From positions 2,294,001 to 2,358,000 of the forward strand of contig NZ_CP021422.1 of assembly GCF_002201475.1 (NCBI RefSeq): a stretch of DNA of 64,000 nucleotides, read 5' to 3'. Below the pieces are notes generated by a model. That model searched no databases, was not told the origin of the DNA, and was given only the letters and a program-made list of their open reading frames with translations. Position numbers and translations under genes: made by a program. The number at the start of each line of letters is the position of its first letter. The stretch's first letter is position 1. The DNA is from Acutalibacter muris (lineage in GTDB: Bacteria; Bacillota; Clostridia; Oscillospirales; Acutalibacteraceae). Below are positions 16,044-24,278 of this stretch, piece by piece.

Positions 16044-17789
16044 ATGAGCAAAAAGCTGTCTTTCTTTCAGTCCACAATTGTCCGAACTGTCTTTGTGTGC
16101 TTTCTTCTTACTATTGTTCCCATAACCTTTCTTTGCTCCGCGTGTTTGGACTGGGGCGCGGGATTGCTGCAGGATGAGGTGACACATTCCTATTATAGCA
16201 GCACAAAGATCGTTTCCGACTCCCTATCTGATAACCTCATTACCCTTCAAACCGCAGCGACCGCATATCTCTTGGATGACGAGTGTATTACCCTTTCGGG
16301 AATATCAGCCTCAAAACCCAATCTTTATTTTTTCGCCAAGTTTAATTCACGGGTCAAACAACAATTTTTGTCCAGCTTTTTGGACGCTGATATGATCTGC
16401 GTGTTCCCCGCCCAGAGCCTCGCGGTCTCAACAAAGAACGGCGTGGAGCACCTTAGCAGCTATCCCTTATTGACCGATCTGGAAAATCTGGGAGACAAGC
16501 ACCCTGTATGGGCGTTTCGCCCCTCGTACCGCGACCCCAATGAGAGATGTCTCTCCATAGTCATCGGTTACGTCCACGCAACTCAAACCCGCCCCATAAT
16601 CATCCTGGAAATCGACGAGAAGGCTTTATCCGCCCAGCTATCCAACTTGCTCAGTAAAAATTCCGGTGTGCAGGCGTCCTTTTTCCAGGACTATCAGGGT
16701 GCCTGGACTTCCTTCGACCCCGACGGCTATCTTATACAGCCCAGTATTAACGGGCTGCTGGAGCACATAGAGGACGTTCCGTCTTTTTACTCTACGGAAT
16801 CCAAGGGAACTCACCTGCGTATCGTCCCCGTCAAGATGGAGGACATCCGCTGCGTCTTGGGACTGGCCTTTGACGAACAGAGCGTACTGGCGCCGGTCAT
16901 ATTTATGAGGCACGCGCTTATCGGTATTTTGGTGACCGGCTCCCTTTTCACTGTCGCCTATCTCCTGCGCGGATACCGCAAGGTGTATATTCCAACCCAA
17001 ACGCTGGTATCCTCTATGGAGCGGCTTGCTCTTGGGGACTTATCCGTTCGGGTAGAGCAGAAACAGAAGGGGGAATTCCAAATACTGGCAGAGCATTTCA
17101 ACTCGACCGCCCAAAAGCTGGAAACTCTGGTAAAGGAGAAGTATCAGGCTGACGTTAAAATGAAAAATGCTCAGATGAGCTTTTTGCGCTCACAGATCAA
17201 TCCCCATTTCCTCTATAACAGTCTATTCAATCTTTATAATATGATAAAAAGCCAAGACCTTGATAATGCGGCGGATATGGCTGTATATCTTGGCCAATTT
17301 TACCGCATAGGAGCTCATTTGGATAAGCAGGAGCTCACTCTGGGCCAAGAGGTAGAGAATATCATTCCCTATCTGAAGATCCATCAGATACGCATGGGCG
17401 GCAGTCTGGACTTCAATTGTGATATCCAGGCCGGCCTTGAGGGTTTTGAAATCCCCTGCCTCTCTTTGCAGTCCTTAGTGGAGAATGCCATCACCCATGC
17501 CTTTACAAAAACGGGAAAAAACGCTTATCTAAATATTCAGGCAGTCCGTGAAGGAGATTTCGTGCTGCTCAGCGTGGAAGACAACGGTTCTGGGATTGAC
17601 AGCGATACCAGGGAAGACATTCTACGCCGACTGCAAAACAGCGATGACGACGGGGTCTTCCACGGGCTACAAAATGTTTACGCGCGGCTGCGCCTTCTGC
17701 ATGGGGAGCAGGTCTCTATCAGCATAGAGCCGGTCCCTTCCGGCGGCACTAGAGTCTGTCTGCGAATCCCGGACAAAAAATGGGAGTGA
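16044..17789 (+). CDS. YesM-family sensor histidine kinase
   Basis: 581 residues from the ATG at 16044 (GGAGGTG five bases upstream). Membrane segment 1 is near residues 12-35 (TVFVCFLLTIVPITFLCSAC). An extracellular sensor of about 250 residues is followed by membrane segment 2 (HALIGILVTGSLFTVAYLLR) and a HAMP linker (MERLALGDLSVRVEQKQKGE). The His_kinase domain carries the phospho-acceptor in QINPHFLYNSLFNLYNMI. The ATPase domain shows QSLVENAITHAF and VEDNGSGID. Kinases of this family sense sugars or the loaded binding protein and phosphorylate a YesN partner, here the next gene. Confidence 0.95.
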   Translation: MSKKLSFFQSTIVRTVFVCFLLTIVPITFLCSACLDWGAGLLQDEVTHSYYSSTKIVSDSLSDNLITLQTAATAYLLDDECITLSGISASKPNLYFFAKFNSRVKQQFLSSFLDADMICVFPAQSLAVSTKNGVEHLSSYPLLTDLENLGDKHPVWAFRPSYRDPNERCLSIVIGYVHATQTRPIIILEIDEKALSAQLSNLLSKNSGVQASFFQDYQGAWTSFDPDGYLIQPSINGLLEHIEDVPSFYSTESKGTHLRIVPVKMEDIRCVLGLAFDEQSVLAPVIFMRHALIGILVTGSLFTVAYLLRGYRKVYIPTQTLVSSMERLALGDLSVRVEQKQKGEFQILAEHFNSTAQKLETLVKEKYQADVKMKNAQMSFLRSQINPHFLYNSLFNLYNMIKSQDLDNAADMAVYLGQFYRIGAHLDKQELTLGQEVENIIPYLKIHQIRMGGSLDFNCDIQAGLEGFEIPCLSLQSLVENAITHAFTKTGKNAYLNIQAVREGDFVLLSVEDNGSGIDSDTREDILRRLQNSDDDGVFHGLQNVYARLRLLHGEQVSISIEPVPSGGTRVCLRIPDKKWE

Positions 17790-17820
17790 AAATCATGTAT
17801 TGGGAGTGAAAATCATGTAT
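17781..17820. repeat. 20-bp perfect tandem duplication at the kinase/regulator junction
   Basis: tgggagtgaaaatcatgtat occurs at 17781-17800 and again at 17801-17820. The unit contains the kinase stop codon, the ribosome site and the regulator start codon. The first copy of the start now opens a four-codon frame (ATG TAT TGG GAG TGA, 17795-17809), while the second copy starts the regulator at 17815. Confidence 0.95.
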
Positions 17821-19455
17821 AATATGCTTTTGGTGGATGATGAAACCATCATTTTAGAGGGGCTGAGTCAAAATATCAACTGGCAGGACCTGGACATCCA
17901 AGAGGTGTTCACCGCGGATAACTCCCTTAACGCCCAGGAATGTCTTAGCAGCCATCGAATCGACCTGGTGATAACCGATATTCAGATGCCCGGTGAAAAC
18001 GGATTGGCCCTGGGCGAGACGATTTTGCAAAAATATCCCTACACAAAAGTGATTATCCTCTCTGGCTACCAAAATTTCTCCTACGCTCAGCAGGCCGTAC
18101 AGATAAAGGCCTTCCGCTATTTGTTGAAGCCGGTGCGGTATGAGGATCTGGAGAAGGTAGTGCGCGAGGCGCTTCACGAGCTCCAACATGAGCTGCAGGG
18201 GAAAAAGGCTCTTGAAAACGCCAAGAAGCTAGCCTCGCAGGCCTATCCGCTGATACGTCAGAACTATCTCATGAACTGGCTGGAAAAAGATGCGGTACAC
18301 CCCTGGGAGAATTTGCAGGAAGCCAATGAACACGGGCTATGCCTCACGCCGACAGGCCAAGGTTATTTTATCATGATCCGCCTGGGACAGCGGGAGGAAT
18401 CCGCGTCGCAGGATGAACTGCTCCACTACGCCATGCTGAATCTGTGCCAGGATATGCTGGGAGGACAGATTATTGATTTTATCAATGCCCAGCAGACGCA
18501 CTGCTTTCTGTTTTTAACGGATGTCCACGGCACCTTTGCATCCAGCCTCTCTTCCTTTCAGCGCGCCATAGAGCGGCTGGACTGGGTCCTCTGCTCGCTG
18601 GAGAATATAACGGAGGGCCCCATTCGGATATTCTGGAGCAAGATCCACCCTTTAGAGGAGCTCAGTACATGCTACCGCGAGATGAACCGCAAGGCCCTGC
18701 GGTTTATCGGAAGCTCTCAGGATCTTGTCTGTGGTTTGGAGAATTCCGAACGGCCCGTTTCCGCCTGGGAACCTTCTACTTTACACAGCCACCCCTCTTT
18801 CCCCACGCTGATCGCCACCGGCCGGGCATTGGCGGCATTGGAATGGATCGACAAAACATTTGAGGAATTCAACAGGCACAGCGGCAACTGCCATGACCAG
18901 TGCCTGTACGTATACCACATGGTGGTTGGAACGCTGATCGCGGACTCATTCCAGAGGCAGATCGGTATATTGGCTTGGGGCGGGGAGTCCCTTGAGTTTA
19001 TGGAGGAAATGGGAGAAGATATAGTAGAGGACCTCCGCAGCCAGTGCAAAAAGCTCACATCGTCGTATCTTGAAAATTTGAACCACGCACTCAATGGGCA
19101 GGAGGACTGGCTAATCGGGCAGATAAAGCAGTATATTGCAAACAATATCGAGGATAAGCTGTCCATCACTTCCCTTGCTGCCCATTTTTGCTATAACGCC
19201 ACCTATCTTTCGCGTGTCTTCAAAGCAAAGACCGACGTTCAGCTTGCTAACTATATTGTCGCGTCCAAGATAGCAAAAGCGGAGGAACTGCTTCGGGCAG
19301 GCCGCTCCCCAACCGATACTGCTGCGGCAATAGGTTACGAAACCTATTCCCATTTCAGCAGGACATTCAAACGCCAGGTAGGCGTCAGCCCCAAGCAGTA
19401 TCAGGATGAAAGATGCTGCTTTAGGAAAAATGGCACAAACGGAGCTTCCAACTAA
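17815..19455 (+). CDS. YesN-family response regulator with AraC-type DNA-binding domain
   Basis: 546 residues. The receiver domain begins YNMLLVDDETIILEGLSQNI, with the acidic pair DD. The phospho-acceptor aspartate lies in DLVITDIQMPGENGL and the conserved lysine in FRYLLKPVRYEDLEK. A central region of about 300 residues has no clear motif. The C-terminal AraC domain has two helix-turn-helix units: SITSLAAHFCYNATYLSRVF and DTAAAIGYETYSHFSRTFKR, then VGVSPKQYQDE. It should activate the divergent transporter/glycosidase operon and perhaps the next gene. The start used is the second copy of the duplicated start region. Confidence 0.95.
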   Translation: MYNMLLVDDETIILEGLSQNINWQDLDIQEVFTADNSLNAQECLSSHRIDLVITDIQMPGENGLALGETILQKYPYTKVIILSGYQNFSYAQQAVQIKAFRYLLKPVRYEDLEKVVREALHELQHELQGKKALENAKKLASQAYPLIRQNYLMNWLEKDAVHPWENLQEANEHGLCLTPTGQGYFIMIRLGQREESASQDELLHYAMLNLCQDMLGGQIIDFINAQQTHCFLFLTDVHGTFASSLSSFQRAIERLDWVLCSLENITEGPIRIFWSKIHPLEELSTCYREMNRKALRFIGSSQDLVCGLENSERPVSAWEPSTLHSHPSFPTLIATGRALAALEWIDKTFEEFNRHSGNCHDQCLYVYHMVVGTLIADSFQRQIGILAWGGESLEFMEEMGEDIVEDLRSQCKKLTSSYLENLNHALNGQEDWLIGQIKQYIANNIEDKLSITSLAAHFCYNATYLSRVFKAKTDVQLANYIVASKIAKAEELLRAGRSPTDTAAAIGYETYSHFSRTFKRQVGVSPKQYQDERCCFRKNGTNGASN

Positions 19456-19485
19456 GCCCCAAATAAATGAAATGGATGTCAGAAT

Positions 19486-21366
19486 ATGTCAAGCAATCAG
19501 AATGAACGCCTTACCGCCAGCTACTCAGCCTACCGCCCCCGGTTATTTACCGACCGGCTTTTCCTTCCCGGCCCGGGCTCATGCCAGTTTTCCGGCCCCT
19601 TCGACCGGGCTGTCCGCTTCATTCAAGAGAATCAACTTTTGGACACCGCCCTATGGACACGGTTCGCGGAGCAGTTCACCGGGCCCTCAGACGACCATGA
19701 CCTGGGCTGGCGCTGCGAATATTGGGGCAAGCTTATGCGGGGCGGAGCCCTGGTCTGGTCCTACACCCGGGACCCGGAGCTGTACCAGCGGCTTGAAGCC
19801 GCCGCCCGGGCAATGCTTCAAAACGCCGGGCCCGACGGCAGGATCTCCACCTACAGCCGGGAGGCGGAGTTCCAGGGCTGGGATATCTGGGGCCGGAAAT
19901 ATGTGCTGCTGGGCATGGAATACTTTTACGACATCTGTCAGGACGAGGGCCTGAAGGCGGAGCTGCTGGCCTCCCTCCGGGCGCAGACCGACTGCCTTCT
20001 GGCCCACTTCGGCCCAGGTAAGGCCGACCTGCGCAAAGCAAGCTGCCACTGGGAGGGACTCAATTCCTCCTCCCTGCTGGAACCGGTGGTCCGTCTGTAC
20101 AACATGACCGGCGAGCAGAAGTACCTGGATTTCGCGGGCTATATCGTGGGCCTTGGCGGCATCCAGTCGGCCAATATTTTTGAGCTGGCCCTGGAGGACC
20201 GGCTGGACCCCTGGCAGTACCCGGTGACCAAGGCCTATGAGATGATGTCCTGCTTCGAGGGCCTGTTGGAATACGCCCGGGCCACCAAAGATGAAAAATG
20301 GGCCCGGGCCGTGGTAAATTTTGCCCGGCGGGTACTCCACTCGGACATCACTATTATCGGCAGCGCGGGCTGCACCCACGAGCTCTTCGACCACTCCCGG
20401 CTGGGCCAGGCGGACCCCAGCTACACCGGTATCATGCAGGAGACCTGCGTCACCGTGACCTGGATAAAGCTGTGCGGCCAGGCGCTCTGCTTTACCGGCG
20501 ACACAATTTTCGGCGACGCCATAGAGCGGTCCCTGTACAACGCCCTGCTGGGCGCGGTCAACACAAACAAGGTCCCCCGGGACCCCCTCTCCCCGGGGGG
20601 CTGGCTGCCCTTCGACAGCTACAGCCCTCTGCGGGCAGGGCTTCGCGGCCAAGCGGTGGGAGGCCGGATGGTCATGGCGGACAACACCATCTATGGCTGC
20701 TGCGCGGCCATCGGCGCGGCGGGGCTGGGGGCTGCGGCCCAGCTCAGCGCACTGCACAGCCGCGAGGGCGCGGCGGTGAACCTGTATTTTCCCGGCACTT
20801 TAGAGCTATCCACGCCTTCCGGCCGGTCTTTAGAAGTGCGCATCGATACCGCCTATCCGGTGGGGGAAGAGATTACGCTTGAACTGTCCCTGGATGAGCC
20901 GGAATCCTTTGAGCTGGCCCTGCGTATTCCCGGATGGTGCGCTGCGCCGGAGGCTCAGATCAATGGGGAAACTGTCACCCCTTCGCCTGGCTGGTTGCGG
21001 CTGGAACGGCACTGGGAGGACAAAGATAAGGTCTGTCTGCGGTTCCCCATGCCTGTGGATGCGGTGGGCTCCTGGCAGCTCGGCCCGGGCAGCGGGGAGC
21101 TGCCGCCCCATCTGGCGCTGGTCCGGGGACCGGTGGTGCTGGCGGCTTCTGAGGAATTCCCGGGCTGCGACCTCTCCAAACCAGTAGAATTCGCACGAAC
21201 CGCCGATGGGGCCATCCGGGCCTTGCCGCTTTCTGAGGTGCCTTTCGAGGCACAGCAGGCATTTAAGGTGGCACTGCAAAATGGGTGGATGGAGTTTACA
21301 GACTATGCTTCAGCGGGAAAAGGCTACGATAAGCGCATTGCGATCTGGGTGAGGGTCAGGCAGTAG
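19486..21366 (+). CDS. GH127-related glycosidase (DUF1680-like)
   Basis: A 626-residue intracellular protein with the all-alpha barrel of the GH127 superfamily and a C-terminal beta domain (ELALRIPGWCAAPEAQINGE). Zinc-site residues can be placed: MQETCVTVTWIK (Glu about 318, Cys about 320) and the paired cysteines in IYGCCAAIGAAGLG (about 405-406). A candidate acid/base Glu lies in GCTHELFDHSR. The CCPPN block of the operon's other GH127 enzyme is replaced by CCAAIG. It therefore belongs to a different subfamily and may cleave another linkage. It lies 30 bases after the response regulator on the same strand and its region looks more G+C-rich than the neighbours. Confidence 0.8.
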   Translation: MSSNQNERLTASYSAYRPRLFTDRLFLPGPGSCQFSGPFDRAVRFIQENQLLDTALWTRFAEQFTGPSDDHDLGWRCEYWGKLMRGGALVWSYTRDPELYQRLEAAARAMLQNAGPDGRISTYSREAEFQGWDIWGRKYVLLGMEYFYDICQDEGLKAELLASLRAQTDCLLAHFGPGKADLRKASCHWEGLNSSSLLEPVVRLYNMTGEQKYLDFAGYIVGLGGIQSANIFELALEDRLDPWQYPVTKAYEMMSCFEGLLEYARATKDEKWARAVVNFARRVLHSDITIIGSAGCTHELFDHSRLGQADPSYTGIMQETCVTVTWIKLCGQALCFTGDTIFGDAIERSLYNALLGAVNTNKVPRDPLSPGGWLPFDSYSPLRAGLRGQAVGGRMVMADNTIYGCCAAIGAAGLGAAAQLSALHSREGAAVNLYFPGTLELSTPSGRSLEVRIDTAYPVGEEITLELSLDEPESFELALRIPGWCAAPEAQINGETVTPSPGWLRLERHWEDKDKVCLRFPMPVDAVGSWQLGPGSGELPPHLALVRGPVVLAASEEFPGCDLSKPVEFARTADGAIRALPLSEVPFEAQQAFKVALQNGWMEFTDYASAGKGYDKRIAIWVRVRQ

Positions 21367-21700
21367 GCTGTTCCTTTACCCGCATTGCGCTCGGCATATA
21401 GGAAACAGGCGTTATAGCATATTGGGGTGCTCATGGTATACAACCCTTATCCGCAGTTCTCAGCATTTATTTCAACTGTCAGATTAGGTATAGGCAGAAA
21501 AAGAAAAAGCCCGCGCCGCGAACTTTACTCACCGATCCATCATTGTTGAAAACTAAACTCTGAGTATACCTTCAATTTATTTTTTCTTTCTGCTTACCCA
21601 TAAACTGGTAGGTTAACATTCCCCTGTCACCATGAGGCCCTCCCGGTGTCAGCGAAGGCCGAGAGCGCCCCCTTGTGAGTGGTTTCGGCTTTTTCGATTA
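21367..21700. other. Intergenic boundary between module 1 and the ICE backbone
   Basis: This 334-base stretch separates the plus-strand glycosidase from the minus-strand helix-turn-helix gene. I see no open frame with a ribosome site, no transposase remnant and no clear terminal repeat. A weak inverted repeat (GCCGA...TCGGC) near 21655-21690 could end the minus-strand transcript. It marks the right edge of the sugar module, but no insertion mechanism is visible. Confidence 0.5.
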
Positions 21701-21985
21701 TTACCACCCCGGCTCGGCGTTCGTCAGCGTGTAGAGATTTGATGAATCAGCGCCGTTAGGCCGCTGCCGCCCGGTGACATAGAGGAACCCGCCCTTCTCC
21801 AAGTCCCGGATCGCCCGATGTACCGTGGCCTCGGACATCTTTGTCTGCCTCGCTATGGTCGGCACGGAAGGAAAGCACTGCCCCTCCTTGCCTGCCCGGT
21901 CGGACATGTACATATACACTAAGATGGCGCGTTTTGGCAGGTCGCTCTGGTATAGGCCCTCCATATTATACATTTTCTGTTTCAT
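21701..21985 (-). CDS. Winged helix-turn-helix protein next to VirD4
   Basis: About 94 residues starting MKQKMYNMEGLYQSDLPKRA. A compact winged-helix domain is clear: CFPSVPTIARQTKMSEATVH, then RAIRDLEKGGFLYVTGRQRP. The start overlaps the end of virD4, which is typical of coupled ICE genes. Proteins of this kind precede or follow VirD4 in Clostridia ICEs and may act as replication or transfer regulators. The upstream extension of the frame lies inside virD4 and has no ribosome site. Confidence 0.8.
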   Translation of the reverse strand: MKQKMYNMEGLYQSDLPKRAILVYMYMSDRAGKEGQCFPSVPTIARQTKMSEATVHRAIRDLEKGGFLYVTGRQRPNGADSSNLYTLTNAEPGW

Positions 21986-23329
21986 TCCTTTCGGTTCGTA
22001 TTTTAGCTGGCTTCTCCACAGGCTGGACGGCTGGCTCGGATTTCCTGGGCCGCAGATGAGGGAATGCCTCATGGATGGCCCCCATCAGCGCCTGTCTGCT
22101 GGCGTACCGCACCGGCCTGCTGCCCTTGTCCGGCACCTGGTACGGCTTCCCGAACTCAATGCCCCACTTGAAGAAGAGCTTTAGTTTGACCTTCATGGGG
22201 TTCACCCCGGTTTTCATCACCACGAACTGTCCCTTGGGCATGGACTTCAGCTCGTCGGGGGTCATGAGTGGGCGCTCTATCATCTGTAGGGATTGGCTGG
22301 GGTCGTTCTTTCCCCGGCTGACGGAGCCGGAGAGCGCTGTCCTGCTGCCCAAGGATTTGCTCATGACCTGGGCGGTTTCGCTGTTAGGGGCAAAGCCGCC
22401 GAAGATTGTTAATTGGGTATTGTCAATTATAATTTCCGCACCCTCTTTGCCGTAATTCTTCTCAAGCTGCCCCAAGGATTGAATGACCGGCACAATGCTC
22501 AGACGGCGGGAGCGGCTGGCCGAGAACATCATCTCTGCCGACTCTATCTTTGGCAGGGTTCCAAACTCGTCAGCGAAGAACACAGCCCGGTTCTTGAGCT
22601 TGCCGCCGTTCTCGTCTGCTATGGCGAGGATCTCACGATAGAGCTGCTGGATCACCAGAGACACCATGAAGAATTTGTTGGGGTCTTCCTCGGGCATCAC
22701 CAGGAATAGTGCGGATTTTTCATTACAGAATGTTTCCGCATCCACAGCCGTGCCGAAGCAGAGAATTTGCTCCATTTCCGAGTCTAAGAAACTGTTGAGC
22801 CTTGCCAGCGCTGTGGACATGACGGAGGCCATGGCCTGTTCGCTGGAGGACAGCGCCGCTCCCGCAAACCAGCGGGCCTTGTGGTCAGACGGCAGGCTGT
22901 CCATAAGTATGTGGAACAGGGTCTTGCCTTTCACACCGCTGGGAGCCAGCAGCTCTTGTATAATTTTGAAAATGGATACGATGTGGCGCTCGGCAGGCTC
23001 ACAAAACTCTGCCACCAGCAGGATTGCCGAAGTGAGCAGGCCCTCCGCCGCATCGTAAAAGAAGGCGTTCTGACCGTAGCTTGCGCTGTCGCCGCCTGAC
23101 ATGATGATGGTCTTGGAGATGATTTTAGCGTACTTCTCGGCCCTGGCTTTGTAGGCCAGCTTGCCCTCCTGCTTATACAAATCAGCGTATTTGTTTACCA
23201 GATGTAAAAGGTTGAAGCCGTCGCTCTTGGTGGGGTTGCGCAGGTCTATAACGGAAACCCGATAGCCGTAACAGTCCCTGGCGATGCCAGCGTAGTTGCG
23301 AAAAACATCGTAGAGTAGGAAAGAGCCGC
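21966..23329 (-). pseudogene. VirD4/TraG coupling ATPase, 3' part only
   Basis: The open frame covers roughly the last 450 residues of a type IV coupling protein: NYAGIARDCYGYRVSVIDLR, AKIISKTIIMSGGDSASYGQ, the Walker B-type AVFFADEFGTLPKIESAEMM, FSASRSRRLSIVPVIQSLGQ and LGSRTALSGSVSRGKNDPSQ. In intact relatives a membrane anchor and the Walker A loop precede this. Here the frame ends at the 3' end of a group II intron remnant (about 23329), and beyond the remnant lies an MFS gene rather than the 5' exon. The ATP-binding half is therefore absent and the coupling protein cannot function. Confidence 0.88.
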
Positions 23330-23370
23330 CTTACCGCATCACTGCGGCAGGTTTGCCCAGACCTCTCTCG

Positions 23371-23404
23371 GAACCGGACTTACACCTCTCGATGTATCCG
23401 GCTC
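23371..23404 (-). ncRNA. Group II intron domain V
   Basis: Exactly 34 bases that begin GAGCCG and end CGGTTC on the minus strand, folding into the two-part helix with a GAGA-type cap. This is the catalytic core hairpin of group II introns, and it is the best-preserved part of this remnant. Confidence 0.9.
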
Positions 23405-23426
23405 CCCATTATTGCAAAAATCGAAT

Positions 23427-24016
23427 TCAAGGGTTATGGATATGGTAGTGACATTCGCGACAAACGGCCAAAGTTTTGCGCCGTTTAGCAATCATGATTT
23501 TCTCCCATTTTTCTTTTCCTTTGAGGTTCTTCACTTTGTTGACATGATGGATTTCCAGCGGTACATTGGTCTTGCCGCATAGCTCGCAGACCTTTGCCGA
23601 CAATCTCTTGTCAAAAGTGTTTCTGTAACTGCCGCTCCGCAGGGTGTAATCAATTATCACATCATCAAAAGTATTCGCTTTCTTACAGTCCATAAAATTG
23701 GCGAATTTGCAGCGCTTTTCCCCCTTTGCGGTCTGGTAGGGAACACTCCATTTCTTCCCGTCCTTGAACTTATTGCGGATTTGGCGGGCAGTGGTTTTGT
23801 GCTTTCCCGCCAGAGTTTTCAGGCAGCTGTACTCCATAAGATAAGCGAAATAATCCAGCCTTTTGTGCCTGCGCCCTTGTTTGCGTACAAATTCTTATAC
23901 GCAATGTAGTATAAATCTGGGCGCAGCAAATAACGGTAGAGCCTTGTGAAGATTTCCTCTGGGTGATTCCTTGAATTCTCACTGATTTTCTCTAAAATCT
24001 CCATCGTTGGTTTCAT
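23427..24016 (-). pseudogene. Group II intron-encoded reverse transcriptase/maturase, large internal deletion
   Basis: The N-terminus MKPTMEILEKISENSRNHPE, then YRYLLRPDLYYIAYKNLYAN and KGAGTKG, matches the start of intron reverse transcriptases. At about 23860 it jumps, in another frame, to the end of the protein: RLDYFAYLMEYSCLKTLAGK of the maturase domain, then an HNH nuclease (CELCGKTNVPLEIHH, and AVCRECHYHIH). All reverse-transcriptase motifs, including YADD, are gone. The C-terminal 136-residue frame alone could still give a maturase-X/HNH fragment. Confidence 0.88.
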
Positions 24017-24278
24017 AAGCGAGGCTTTCCTCCCTAATCAATTTTCGATTTTAGAACGCAATAACTGCCGCCCTTCGCCATGTAAGCGCCGTTAACGCTC
24101 TCGGACTACTACGGCGGCTCCGTTGCCATGTTGGATTTTCAGCGTCATCTCTCTTGCCTTGGGAGGCTTAAGATTTATCACCCTAATGGGCATTTCGCAT
24201 AGCTGGATATCCAGCGCTCCAATTTAGGCAATCCCCAGTTAGTACAATAAGCTGGCCCGCGGATTCTCGGATACGTTT

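Larger units (their letters stand above)
23330..24278 (-). mobile_element. Group II intron remnant, 5'-truncated, internally deleted
   Basis: On the minus strand the segment shows domain I-type sequence (ACGGAGCCGCCGTAGTAGTC and TTACATGGCGAAGGGCGGCA, known from bacterial group II introns). The start and end of an intron-encoded protein follow, then a 34-base domain V (23371-23404) and a domain VI-like hairpin (about 23330-23352) ending at the virD4 exon. Upstream of the protein only about 260 bases remain before the MFS stop codon, shorter than a normal domain I, and no GTGCG-type 5' end is visible. The element is therefore cut at its 5' end where module 2 begins. It cannot splice or move on its own. 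Confidence 0.85.

Noticed and set aside
19687..20757. 356-codon minus-strand frame opposite the GH127-related gene
   Set aside because: G+C-rich coding DNA produces long antisense frames; the plus frame has a glycosidase domain pattern throughout.
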